Counted from the stretch's first letter, positions 1-7,141 are shown. The stretch: DNA of 13,436 nucleotides from Candidatus Latescibacterota bacterium (GCA_030613045.1 JAUWMS010000015.1:1-13436), one strand, 5' to 3'. Notes: generated from the letters alone by a model not told the origin. Translations and numbers: made by a program.

Positions 1-922
1 TTAACTGGATTAGTCGCTCGTTGAAGGCTTGGGCGGGATGCAGGCCGTGGGTTTTCAGAAGATGATTCAGCGCGATCACCTCTGAGATGACGGTAATATT
101 TTTTCCGGGATAGATCGGCACGGTCACGATGGGAATCTCCACATCGAGAATCGAAGTCACCCGGTCTTCGAGGCCAACGCGTTCGTATTTTTGCGTTTTG
201 TCCCAGTCCACCAGTTGCACCTCCACCTCGATCCCTTTTCGCTGCCGGATGGCCCGGATGCCGAACATACGCCGCACATCCACAATGCCCACTCCCCGGA
301 TCTCCAGATGATGCCGGACGACCTCGTTCGCGATGCCCATCAGCACGCCGCGCGCGCGACGTATGATGGTGACGGCGTCGTCCGCCACGAGGCGATGTCC
401 GCGCTCTACGAGATCCAGCGCGATTTCGCTTTTTCCGATGCCGCTTCGTCCCGTAAAAAGCAGACCCACTCCGTACACATCGACCAGACATCCGTGCATC
501 GTGGTCTGCGGGGCAAACAGGTCATCGAGATAGTAGCTGAAGAGATGGACAAATTTCGTAGTGGAAAACCGGGTGACCAAAAGCGGAATATCCCGTTCTT
601 CTGAAAGTTCCCTGCAGATCGTTGAGGGGGGGCTTCCACTGGTGAGGATCACGGACGGAAGGTCAAACTGATACAACGTCTGCAAGGCCGCGCGCCGCTT
701 TTCATCGGAGAGATGACTGAGATAGAGCAGTTCCGTATTGCCGAGCACCTGCAGACGATCGTAGGTGTACCGCTCGCCAAAACCCGTCAGCGCGAGACCG
801 GGACGATGGATCTCGTGATTGAGCAATCTCCGATCCAGTCCTTTTTCTCCGGCCACGAGTTCCAGCGCCAAACGCGAGCCGTATTCCTCCAACAATTTCC
901 TGATCGAGATTCCCTGAGTCAT
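1..922 (-). CDS. hprK: HPr kinase/phosphorylase, 3' end beyond window
   Basis: HprK phosphorylates and dephosphorylates a serine of the PTS carrier HPr; in Gram-negative bacteria it belongs to nitrogen-PTS regulation. The frame is open from ATG at 922 (Shine-Dalgarno GAGGA about 8 bases upstream) to the window edge, giving 307 codons. A Walker A loop GRSGIGKSE spans residues 158-166 (K164), the catalytic-type His143 lies in TTMHG, the Walker B-like ADD has Asp181 and Asp182, and the HprK family signature begins EIRGVGI at residue 207. The N-terminal third matches the HprK N-domain in length. The triplet at 1-3 looks like a reverse stop but is out of frame: bases 2-4 encode Leu and base 1 starts the next codon, so the C-terminus is missing. 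It lies downstream of hpf, a neighbourhood common in Gram-negatives. Identity is secure; whether HPr and EIIA-Ntr genes are nearby cannot be seen. Confidence 0.95.
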   Translation of the reverse strand, partial: MTQGISIRKLLEEYGSRLALELVAGEKGLDRRLLNHEIHRPGLALTGFGERYTYDRLQVLGNTELLYLSHLSDEKRRAALQTLYQFDLPSVILTSGSPPSTICRELSEERDIPLLVTRFSTTKFVHLFSYYLDDLFAPQTTMHGCLVDVYGVGLLFTGRSGIGKSEIALDLVERGHRLVADDAVTIIRRARGVLMGIANEVVRHHLEIRGVGIVDVRRMFGIRAIRQRKGIEVEVQLVDWDKTQKYERVGLEDRVTSILDVEIPIVTVPIYPGKNITVISEVIALNHLLKTHGLHPAQAFNERLIQL

Positions 923-979
923 ACTTGGATTCCTCTGTGCTGCGTTTTACCGCGGAGTGCGCGGAGCATAACCCGTAAA

Positions 980-1045
980 GCGTAACACCACGATATCTCG
1001 CATCTTACGTTTCACGTTTCACGCTTCACGCTTCAGGTGTTACGC
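980..1045. repeat. Heptamer array inside a 10-bp inverted repeat at the hpf stop codon
   Basis: Four adjacent 7-base units lie at 1007-1034 on the plus strand: ACGTTTC twice, then ACGCTTC twice. They are enclosed by a perfect 10-bp inverted repeat, GCGTAACACC at 980-989 and GGTGTTACGC at 1036-1045. The hpf stop codon (1026-1028) lies inside the array, so the right-hand units and the right arm are translated as the last hpf codons. On the transcript the arms could pair around a loop of about 46 bases. There is no U-tract, so a classical terminator is not supported. Confidence 0.8.
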
Positions 1046-1442
1046 CTGTGTCCTCAGCGGTCAATGACGCTTCCAATTGCGTTTCACCTTCTTCGTCTTC
1101 TTCACTTTCCTCGGTCTCTTCTGTCAACGAAGCCACAAATCCCTCCTTGTCGGTCCGGTGGTCGTTGAGCTTGGAGTCCAGGCGCTTCAATTGACGCTCC
1201 AGCTTCTCAAAGGCCGCGTCTATGGCCGAGTACATATTGTCGGATTCGTCCTTCCCCCTTAAGGTATGACCGTGGGCATTGAGCAGTACTTCCACGGAGT
1301 TGCGATGTCGCTGTACGTCCATCACGACATGGCAATCTACGATGCGGTCGTCGAATCGCTCCAATTTTGCAGCGGCCTTGTGGATACGGTCCTTGAGGGA
1401 ATCGGAAACTTCAAAATGGCGAGCTGTGATGACGGTTCTCAT
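1026..1442 (-). CDS. hpf: Ribosome hibernation promoting factor (HPF/YfiA family) with acidic tail
   Basis: HPF/YfiA proteins bind the 30S decoding centre and keep idle ribosomes inactive in stationary phase. Residues 1-96 match the family: an N-terminal strand (RTVITARHFEVSD), a helix with KLERFDD, strands around residues 36-62, and a helix ending in KRLDSKLNDHR. The start at 1442 has a good AGGAG about 7 bases upstream. At 138 residues it falls between short HPF (about 95-110) and long HPF (about 180). In place of the long-form dimerisation domain it has a highly acidic tail (residues about 105-138) rich in Glu and Asp. The last codons (GVTPEA then TGA) lie in a repeat structure that continues into the gap, so part of the tail is probably repeat-derived. 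Next downstream is hprK, about 100 bp away. Confidence 0.93.
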   Translation of the reverse strand: MRTVITARHFEVSDSLKDRIHKAAAKLERFDDRIVDCHVVMDVQRHRNSVEVLLNAHGHTLRGKDESDNMYSAIDAAFEKLERQLKRLDSKLNDHRTDKEGFVASLTEETEESEEDEEGETQLEASLTAEDTGVTPEA

Positions 1443-1472
1443 AAGGATGCTCCTGAGTTAAAAGGTGAACGG

Positions 1473-1538
1473 GATAGAAAGTGAGAAAGTGAGAAAGTGA
1501 GAAAAAACGTTGCTATTCAAGATTTTTCTCTCACTTTC
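1473..1538. repeat. Octamer array in the hpf 5' leader
   Basis: Three exact copies of GTGAGAAA occupy 1481-1504, preceded by a degenerate unit (GATAGAAA, 1473-1480). An imperfect complementary stretch, TTTCTCTCACTTTC, lies at 1525-1538 and differs from the array's complement by a two-base insertion. On the hpf-coding strand the array is pyrimidine-rich and sits about 40 bases upstream of the hpf ATG. The remainder of the 308-bp gap between hpf and glmM (about 1540-1640) shows no gene; I could not identify a convincing promoter there. Confidence 0.75.
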
Positions 1539-1644
1539 CTGCACCGCAAAATTCTAACCCCAAATTACTGCCCTCATCCCCTATGGCTGTTCAGTTCTAA
1601 AAACGGGGGTATTGATTCACCCGGAGGATGCAGAGAAACTCCTT

Positions 1645-1748
1645 GTGAAAGTGGGAAAGCGGGAGAGCGGGAGGGGCCTCACCGTCTCACTTGGTCGATT
1701 CAGCCCAATAGAAGGAGAATCGACTTCTTACTTTCTCTTCTCGCTTCG
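1645..1748. repeat. Inverted pair of degenerate octamer arrays downstream of glmM
   Basis: At 1651-1674 three degenerate octamers follow each other: GTGGGAAA, GCGGGAGA, GCGGGAGG. At 1724-1748 a stretch reads on the opposite strand as GAAGCGAG, AAGAGAAA, GTAAGAAG-like units of similar composition. The right array ends two bases before the glmM stop codon on the plus strand, that is, immediately downstream of glmM. The two arrays are in inverse orientation and might form a long imperfect hairpin at the end of the glmM transcript. The boundary is approximate because the units are degenerate. Confidence 0.55.
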
Positions 1749-1750
1749 CC

Positions 1751-3094
1751 TCAGTGGAATTTTTCAGCCACCTCCTCCTGAAACGCCTCCGCCTCTTTTC
1801 TTGTCGGGGCTTCGGCCACGGCCCGCAGGATGGGTTCGGTGTTGGATTTTCGGATGTGGAGCCAGGAATGCCTTCGGAGGAGCTTGATTCCGTCTCTCAA
1901 ATCCATCTCCGCTCCATCGTACGCTTCCCGGATCGCCTTCAGCGCGGCGTCTTTGTCCATCTTCGTGGGCTCGTATTTTCGTTTGACAATGGCATACTCC
2001 GGGATTCCTTGCTTTAGTTCGGAGACCGTCTTTCCGGTTTCAGCCATGTACTGAAGGATTAGCGCCATACCCACCAAGGCATCCCGGCCTAAGTTCAACT
2101 CCTGAAAAATGACGCCGCCGTTGCCCTCGCCGCCGATGGGCGCGCCGACCTCCACGATTTTTTTGGCAACGTGCACCTCGCCCACGGGCGTCCGGTGCAC
2201 TGTGACTCCGTATTCTTCGGCGATGTCGTCCAACATCCGGCTGGTGGAAAGGTTCGCCACGATGGGGCCGCGTCTTTTGCTCAGCACGAACTTTGCGGTC
2301 AGGGCCAGCGAATACTCTTCGCCGATGGCCGCTCCGGTCTCCGATACGATGGCCAGACGGTCTGCGTCCGGGTCGTTGGCAAAACCGACGTCCGCGCCCT
2401 GTTTTTTTACCACATCGCACAATTCCGTCAGGTGTTCCGGAACCGGTTCCGCGGGATGCGGAAAAAGTCCGGTGGGTGTGCAGTGAAGCGGAATCACCTC
2501 GCAGCCCAGTCGTTCTAAGAGCAGCGGACTGGCCTCGCTTCCCGCGCCATTTACGCAGTCTATGGCGACCTTGAATTTGCGGCTTCGGATGCGATCGGAC
2601 TGAATGATGTCCAACGCGAGGATGCGGTCTATGTGCCGGGAGATGGCGTCGCTTCGGCGCTCCACGCGGCCCAAGCCGTCCCACGGCGATTTTTCGGCGC
2701 GGTCTCCGGCGTAGATTTTTAGCAGTTCGCTTCCTTCCCCGTCGTCCAGAAACGTTCCGCCCGGGCCCACGAATTTCAGGCCGTTCCACTCGATCGGGTT
2801 GTGGCTGGCCGTGATGGCGACGCCGCCCGCGGCCTGTTCCTCCCGGATCGTAAAGAGCACGGTGGGCGTGGGCACGATCCCTAAGTCTATCACGTCCGCG
2901 CCCACGGATTCCAGCCCGGATAGAATCGCCCGGTTCAGCATCGCGCCCGACGTTCTCGAATCCCTCCCCACGATAACAGGTCCTTTGCCGCACCACGCTC
3001 CGAACGCCGAAGCGAACCGACAGACTTTTTCAGGATCGAGACCGTTGCCCACGATGCCCCGAATGCCCGACACGCTGATGATTAATGGTGGCAT
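1751..3094 (-). CDS. glmM: Phosphoglucosamine/phosphomannomutase (alpha-D-phosphohexomutase), GlmM type
   Basis: This enzyme interconverts hexosamine 6- and 1-phosphates on the route to UDP-GlcNAc for cell wall and LPS, or possibly mannose phosphates. All four phosphohexomutase signatures are visible in the 447-residue protein: the phosphoserine loop TASHNP (Ser97), the metal-binding loop DPDADR (241-246), the sugar-binding loop GEGNGG (322-327) and the phosphate-binding loop RKSNTEP (415-421). The N-terminus SVSGIRGIVG and the GEGNGG/SNTEP combination resemble the GlmM form of Bacteroidetes and archaea rather than the E. coli form (from memory of family sequences). The frame opens further upstream at 3148, but ATG at 3094 has a strong AGGAGA about 5 bases before it and begins at the conserved domain. 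It lies 57 bp downstream of brnA. Family is certain; glucosamine versus mannose specificity is inferred. Confidence 0.9.
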   Translation of the reverse strand: MPPLIISVSGIRGIVGNGLDPEKVCRFASAFGAWCGKGPVIVGRDSRTSGAMLNRAILSGLESVGADVIDLGIVPTPTVLFTIREEQAAGGVAITASHNPIEWNGLKFVGPGGTFLDDGEGSELLKIYAGDRAEKSPWDGLGRVERRSDAISRHIDRILALDIIQSDRIRSRKFKVAIDCVNGAGSEASPLLLERLGCEVIPLHCTPTGLFPHPAEPVPEHLTELCDVVKKQGADVGFANDPDADRLAIVSETGAAIGEEYSLALTAKFVLSKRRGPIVANLSTSRMLDDIAEEYGVTVHRTPVGEVHVAKKIVEVGAPIGGEGNGGVIFQELNLGRDALVGMALILQYMAETGKTVSELKQGIPEYAIVKRKYEPTKMDKDAALKAIREAYDGAEMDLRDGIKLLRRHSWLHIRKSNTEPILRAVAEAPTRKEAEAFQEEVAEKFH

Positions 3095-3151
3095 AGATTC
3101 TCCTGTTCTCCTTTCTCCTCCGGATTTTCTAATTCCCCAAGTCAACATCAG

Positions 3152-3469
3152 TTAGGCTATTTGGTGGCTTTTTGCATATTCACGGAGGATCGTATTTATT
3201 TGAGTTTGCCAACCTCTGCCCTGAGATTTGAAATAGTCGGCCACTTCCGGATTGAGCCGGATGGAAACCGGCGCCTTTAACGGAGTTTTGTGGGGACCGC
3301 GCCTTTCTAAAACCGCTTCAACGATTTCCGGGATGACTTCCTGTGCAGGCCGCATTCCGGCAAGCTGATCGTCGGTGAGCGGCGGATTGTCCGGATCCGC
3401 CGCCGCGGCACGGGTGATTTCCTCCTCTGTGAGCGCGTCAACCCGCTTCCAGTCGGTCCTGGATGGCAT
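3152..3469 (-). CDS. brnA: BrnA-like antitoxin, apparently without its toxin
   Basis: BrnA is the antitoxin and DNA-binding repressor of type II BrnT/BrnA toxin-antitoxin modules. The protein (105 residues from 3469) starts MPSRTDWKRVDALTEEEI, an N-terminal pattern typical of BrnA-family proteins, and ends in a ribbon-helix-helix-like segment: VSIRLNPEVADYF, then GWQTQINTILREY. The frame opens at 3511, but that start would place the Shine-Dalgarno almost on the ATG and add a repeat-encoded peptide. The start at 3469 has GAGGA about 11 bases upstream and fits the family. No BrnT-like frame (about 90 residues) precedes it: upstream is a 267-bp gap holding repeats. It may be an orphan antitoxin or a remnant of a module. 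It probably shares a transcript with glmM, 57 bp downstream. Confidence 0.8.
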   Translation of the reverse strand: MPSRTDWKRVDALTEEEITRAAAADPDNPPLTDDQLAGMRPAQEVIPEIVEAVLERRGPHKTPLKAPVSIRLNPEVADYFKSQGRGWQTQINTILREYAKSHQIA

Positions 3470-3527
3470 TTTTTCAAGTTCCTCGATAGAGCCACTTGCA
3501 AAACAAAACATTCCTCAGATGAGATGA

Positions 3528-3556
3528 CGCCCGACGCTTCGTGCCTCGCAATGACG
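3528..3556 (-). repeat. REP-like fragment of the dispersed CATTGCGAGG...CGAAGCG type
   Basis: On the minus strand this segment contains CGTCATTGCGAGGCACGAAG followed by CGTCGGGCG. From memory, closely related sequences (TCATTGCGAGGAGCGAAGCGACG) occur as dispersed intergenic repeats in many unrelated bacteria. Only one copy is visible here, so repetitiveness within this genome is inferred. It lies between the BrnA-like gene and DUF523, just upstream of brnA. Confidence 0.5.
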
Positions 3557-3695
3557 ATAATAAAGCTGTTTTGTCGTCAAAAGCTCAGTGGCATCCTCTC
3601 ATTTTTCGTATTTTTGCAAGTGGCTTTGGTGAATGATTTAATCGCCATAGCGTTTTGTCTCCCGCCGGTTTGCTTTCCGCAGGCTGATAACTCCG

Positions 3696-3730
3696 AACCT
3701 CCCGCAGGTTAGCGAAACCTGCGGGAGGTT
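3696..3730. terminator. Perfect 15-bp hairpin downstream of the DUF523 gene
   Basis: Arms AACCTCCCGCAGGTT (3696-3710) and AACCTGCGGGAGGTT (3716-3730) are perfectly complementary around a 5-base loop AGCGA. The hairpin begins 6 bases after the DUF523 stop codon, where a terminator is expected, but no T-run follows it on either strand. It may therefore be a REP-like palindrome or an mRNA 3'-end stabiliser rather than an intrinsic terminator. Confidence 0.65.
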
Positions 3731-3736
3731 GTTCAA

Positions 3737-4168
3737 CTATTCCATTCCCTGCACTTGGATCCCGTGGGTTCTGAGTAAAAAGCAGGTTACGCCCTCCCCG
3801 GAGATCGTTTCCTCGCCTCGACAGATTTGGGTTACGCCGCAGGAGGGACTTCGTTCTTTCAGGATCGCTTTTGTTGCGCCGATTAGTCGGGCTAATTTCC
3901 ACGTTTCTTCGGCTCCTCGTATGAAAGCGGAGGTTACATCTCTATTCTCTTTATCGAGTACCAACGCCTTTTCCTTTAGCACCGCTTCGCCGCCATCGCC
4001 GACGATCTCCGCCGGGATCCGGGGCGTGCTCAGTCCTCCCAACTGCTCCGGGCAAACCGGCAGAGCGCGGCCCTCCGCCACCAATCGCCGGATTTTCGGG
4101 ATTTCGCAGTGCCCTCCGTCATACCGGCATCCGACGCCTGCGAGGCATGCGCTGACGATATATTCCAT
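3737..4168 (-). CDS. DUF523 family protein (COG1683, YbbK-like)
   Basis: The 143-residue protein is full length for DUF523, a conserved cysteine-rich family whose biochemical role I do not know. Diagnostic motifs are present: SACLAGVGCRYDG at residues 6-18 (Cys8, Cys14), CPEQLGGLSTPR at 39-50 (Cys39), and KERSPSCG at 104-111 (Cys110). The conserved cysteines suggest metal or Fe-S binding, but that is inference. The start at 4168 gives the correct N-terminus even though the upstream sequence has only a weak ribosome-binding site. The gene is followed directly by a perfect hairpin and preceded by a small 9-mer direct repeat. No functional link with the neighbouring WD40 gene is evident. Confidence 0.88.
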   Translation of the reverse strand: MEYIVSACLAGVGCRYDGGHCEIPKIRRLVAEGRALPVCPEQLGGLSTPRIPAEIVGDGGEAVLKEKALVLDKENRDVTSAFIRGAEETWKLARLIGATKAILKERSPSCGVTQICRGEETISGEGVTCFLLRTHGIQVQGME

Positions 4169-4181
4169 AAAATTGCCTGAA

Positions 4182-4199
4182 TTTCAAAGATTTCAAAGA
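4182..4199. repeat. Tandem duplication of a 9-mer upstream of the DUF523 gene
   Basis: TTTCAAAGA occurs twice without spacing (4182-4190 and 4191-4199), 14 bases upstream of the DUF523 start codon on the plus map. It lies in the 113-bp gap between DUF523 and the WD40 gene, which otherwise shows no recognisable element. Confidence 0.6.
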
Positions 4200-4281
4200 T
4201 TGCCTACAAGTGCCGGCATTTTTCGTTTCTATGCGGGAGCGTGGGAACGAGGAGGAAATAACGAAACCAAATCGCTTACGT

Positions 4282-6807
4282 TCATGCCTCCCTATGCCTC
4301 TTGCATTTCGTCCGGCCCGCCAATTTATCTAAAAACGAGAGGGGCTGACCGCAGACTACACAAAGCTTCTCTCGGAGACGACGTTGCTCTTCTTCCTTAC
4401 GGTGTTTTGTTTCTTCCTCCTTTGCACGGGCTCCCCATATCCCCACGGTACCGTCTCCGCTTCCCGACGCAAAGGTCCGTCCATCCGGACTATAACTGAC
4501 TACGGTTACCCCCTCAGCCGGGCTAAGGGTATGTAAGAGATGTCCAGAAGCCACATCCCAGATCCTGACTGTGTTGTCGGACCAGCTTCCCGATACCAGA
4601 GTTCGTCCATCCGGAGCATAGCTCACGGCCCTCACCCTACCGGTATGTCCACAGAGGGTATGAAGAAGCTCCCCAGAAGCCGCATTCCAGATCCTCACCG
4701 TCTTGTCCTCGCTTCCCGATGCCAGAGACCCTCCATCCGGACTGTAGCTTACAGCCTTCACCTTATCGGTATGCCCGCTGAGGGTGTGAAGAAGCTTTTC
4801 AGAAGCCACATCCCAAATCTTGACCGTCGCGTCTTGGCTTGCCGATGCCAGAGTCCGTCCATCCGGACTATAGCTCACAGCTTCCACACTATCAGTATGT
4901 CCGCTGAAGGCATGAAGGACACTTTCAGAAGCTATACCCCAGATCCTGAGCATGGCATCCTCAGAGCTTCCCGCCGCTAAGGTTCGCCCATCGGGGTTAT
5001 AGGCAACAGCTGTTACGGGGAAGAAGTCGCCAAAAAGCGTGGATAATAGCTTCTCGGATGTTATGTCCCACACCTTGACAGTATTATCCCTGCTTCCTGA
5101 TGCTATGTGCTTTCCATCCGGACTATAGCTGATTGTGTACACATCGTCCTTATGTCCAGTGAAAGTGTGCTCAAATCTCTCTGAAGCCATTTCCCAGATT
5201 AGTACAGTCCTATCAGCCCCTCCCGATGCCAGGGAATCACCATCCGGACTATAACTGACAGCATTTACAGAACCGATATGTCCTCTGAGTGTGTATAGAC
5301 ATTGCATAGTCGCCTGCATAACAAAGCCGCGGAGATCAAGGATTCTATTGGGTATTTCCTCTGCTTGGGCACGGGTATTCTCTCCCAAGGCAGCTTCGTA
5401 TATTTCCATCCATTTCGCAATTTTGTCCTCATCATCTGCCTTCGGATAATGCCATTGCCGAAAGTCCTCTTGTTGAAAAGTTTCCAATTCCCTCCGTGCC
5501 CGGTCTATGGCCTTTCGTCGGGCAGTTTTGAAGCTCCTCAGATCGTCCAGCTTTTTTGTTCGCTCCTCTGCGCCTGAGGCAATCCGATCCAGAGCCGCCA
5601 ACGCCTCCAGATAAGTGTTCCGCTCTATCAACGACCATATATTTTGGGATTCATTCGTAATCGCTTTTTCACGGCGTATCAGTTCCTCCTCCGTATCCTC
5701 CGGAGGACTTACCAGCTCCCCGAATTCCGCTACCAGGGTCTTCCACTCCTTTCGCGCCCGGCCAACCGCCTCCTCTTTGAGTTTCTCCAACAATCCCAAG
5801 ATGCTATTATCAGAGGCAAGGTCGCCGTCCCGGGTGGTCTTGAGCGCGTACGTTCGGTCGCGCCGGATCACCGGCTTTAGCACCGATACCGCCTCTGTCC
5901 CGTTCCCCGCAGCCACGAGTGCTTTTGCCTGATTGAACCCCGCATCGAGGAGAGCCGGATTCAAACTAAACGCTTTCTTGCTCAGACTAACTGCATCCCC
6001 AAACGCGCCCATAACGTAAGCCGATATTCCGGCCTGAAAATACGCTTCCGCCGCCAGCCGACGGGGCACATCCGCCGGGACCACATGCGCCCGCAGCCGG
6101 CCCCCTTCAACCGCGCCCCCCAATATATTCGCGAGCCGCACGGCCCCTTCACCCGACTCTACGGCCGCATACTTGCCCGCCTGCTCGAAGTATTCCCGTG
6201 CTTTGGGCACATCCAACAGTTCGGATCGGTACAGATAGACCATGCCAATGCGGTGCAACACCACGTAGTCCGTGCGCTCCCGTTCTTCGGCCTTGAGCAA
6301 ATTGTCCAACGCCTCCTCCCATAGCCCGTTGGCGTAATGCTTGAATCCCTGCTCAATGTAGTATTGCCGCTCCTTCTGGAAATCCGGGATGCGAAGGAGT
6401 TCCGCGATGTTAGCCTCGAGCATGTGGGACACCGCAAACTGATCCAGCACTTGCTCGAAGCCCCACTCCAGCGTGCGGTGTATGCGGCCCAGTCCTTCCT
6501 CGACAGCCGCGAAACCCCGATCAAGCGTAGCGCTCACATCCGCCAGACCGTAATACAACGTATCGTTCAGGCGGTCCAGCCCGTCTCCGATGCGGTCAAA
6601 GCCGCCGGAGAGAGCCGCTTGAACTGCCTCCTGACTAACTACGATGGAGAGGGCATCTTCGTGCGCACTTTGGCTGCCCGCATCCACTGACTTCTCAACT
6701 CGCGTGACAGCTCCTGTAACATCCTTAACGTATGCATTGTTCTGAAGATATCGGCTCCACTGAGACCGACCATCTTCACCAGAGTGCGAATTATACACAA
6801 ACGCCAT
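4282..6807 (-). CDS. Large helical-TPR-WD40 propeller protein with C-terminal zinc knuckle
   Basis: No catalytic domain is recognisable in the 841 residues, so this looks like a scaffold. In order: residues 60-125 are amphipathic helix with recurring Gly-Phe/Leu pairs (GGFDRIGDGLDRL, DRGFAAVEEGLGRI, WGFEQVLDQF); 145-315 are TPR-like helical hairpins (YIEQGFKHYANGLWEEALDN, and around AYFQAGISAYVMGAFGDAV); 345-480 are charged helices, probably coiled coil; 501-792 hold seven WD40 repeats with the SYSPDG...LASGS...VRIWD pattern, enough for one closed seven-bladed propeller; 795-814 is a charged linker; 816-838 has Cys816, Cys819, Cys835 and His838, a probable zinc-binding knuckle. There is no signal peptide or membrane segment, so it is probably cytoplasmic. 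The start at 6807 has AGGAGG 7 bases upstream. It lies 73 bp downstream of a toxin gene and may be cotranscribed. Function unknown; signalling or conflict-related scaffolding is a guess. Confidence 0.85.
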   Translation of the reverse strand: MAFVYNSHSGEDGRSQWSRYLQNNAYVKDVTGAVTRVEKSVDAGSQSAHEDALSIVVSQEAVQAALSGGFDRIGDGLDRLNDTLYYGLADVSATLDRGFAAVEEGLGRIHRTLEWGFEQVLDQFAVSHMLEANIAELLRIPDFQKERQYYIEQGFKHYANGLWEEALDNLLKAEERERTDYVVLHRIGMVYLYRSELLDVPKAREYFEQAGKYAAVESGEGAVRLANILGGAVEGGRLRAHVVPADVPRRLAAEAYFQAGISAYVMGAFGDAVSLSKKAFSLNPALLDAGFNQAKALVAAGNGTEAVSVLKPVIRRDRTYALKTTRDGDLASDNSILGLLEKLKEEAVGRARKEWKTLVAEFGELVSPPEDTEEELIRREKAITNESQNIWSLIERNTYLEALAALDRIASGAEERTKKLDDLRSFKTARRKAIDRARRELETFQQEDFRQWHYPKADDEDKIAKWMEIYEAALGENTRAQAEEIPNRILDLRGFVMQATMQCLYTLRGHIGSVNAVSYSPDGDSLASGGADRTVLIWEMASERFEHTFTGHKDDVYTISYSPDGKHIASGSRDNTVKVWDITSEKLLSTLFGDFFPVTAVAYNPDGRTLAAGSSEDAMLRIWGIASESVLHAFSGHTDSVEAVSYSPDGRTLASASQDATVKIWDVASEKLLHTLSGHTDKVKAVSYSPDGGSLASGSEDKTVRIWNAASGELLHTLCGHTGRVRAVSYAPDGRTLVSGSWSDNTVRIWDVASGHLLHTLSPAEGVTVVSYSPDGRTFASGSGDGTVGIWGARAKEEETKHRKEEEQRRLREKLCVVCGQPLSFLDKLAGRTKCKRHREA
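4426..5305 (-). repeat. Seven intragenic WD40-encoding tandem repeats of about 126 bp
   Basis: The core CCATCCGGACTATA with close variants recurs about every 126 bases across this part of the WD40 gene, encoding the SYSPDG strand of each blade. Blades 4, 5 and 6 are especially alike in both DNA and protein, suggesting recent duplication or conversion among units; blades 2 and 3 are more diverged. The period and reading frame are explained by the WD40 fold. Confidence 0.85.
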
Positions 6808-6880
6808 CGAGAGCCTCCTTCTGCGAACATGGGACAGCCCAACAATTGAGGGTACTTAGGAACGAGGTAAAGGAAAGGTT

Positions 6881-7141
6881 CTAAGGATTTCTCAAAACGT
6901 CATCGTGTTCCCCGACCGCTCTCACCCGATAAAATCCGCTGTGGATTTCAAACGTAATACGATATTTCATGGTCACGCTGACCTCCCAAATATTTTTCTG
7001 TCCCCTGAGCTTTCCCAAACGCAGAGAAGGATGACGAATATTCTCCTCCATCCTCTCCAGCGTCCGATCCACTCTCTTTTGGATGGTTGGCGGCAAAGCC
7101 AAGTACATCCTGTCGAAGCGAGGTAGATATCTAAGTTCCAT
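6881..7141 (-). CDS. RelE/ParE-superfamily toxin
   Basis: This 86-residue protein has the layout of small RelE/ParE toxins, which cleave mRNA at the ribosome (RelE) or poison gyrase (ParE): an N-terminal strand (ELRYLPRFDRMY), two helices (residues 17-37), and a C-terminal sheet ending KYRITFEIH...YRVRAVGEHDDVL. That last pattern is typical of the 'cytotoxic translational repressor' subgroup. Its ATG overlaps the end of the upstream antitoxin gene by 11 bases, the coupled antitoxin-first arrangement of type II modules. Catalytic residues vary in this superfamily, so activity cannot be judged from sequence. The WD40 gene starts 73 bp downstream. Confidence 0.8.
   Translation of the reverse strand: MELRYLPRFDRMYLALPPTIQKRVDRTLERMEENIRHPSLRLGKLRGQKNIWEVSVTMKYRITFEIHSGFYRVRAVGEHDDVLRNP

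Noticed and set aside
1..3. Reverse stop codon for hprK at the window edge
   Set aside because: The in-frame codon from ATG at 922 is bases 4-2 (Leu); TAA at 3-1 is out of frame, so the gene continues beyond the window and no frameshift is needed.
191..604. Plus-strand frame of 137 residues within hprK
   Set aside because: It is antisense to a well-conserved HprK sequence including the Walker A and signature regions and shows no family features.
2040..2996. Minus-strand frame of 318 residues rich in Arg and Gly
   Set aside because: It is an alternate frame inside glmM, whose motifs are all in the other frame; the composition is typical of a GC-rich shadow.
4426..5305. Regular 126-bp repeats as a possible CRISPR or minisatellite array
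   Set aside because: The units are in frame, diverge as WD40 blades and have no spacer-like unique segments.
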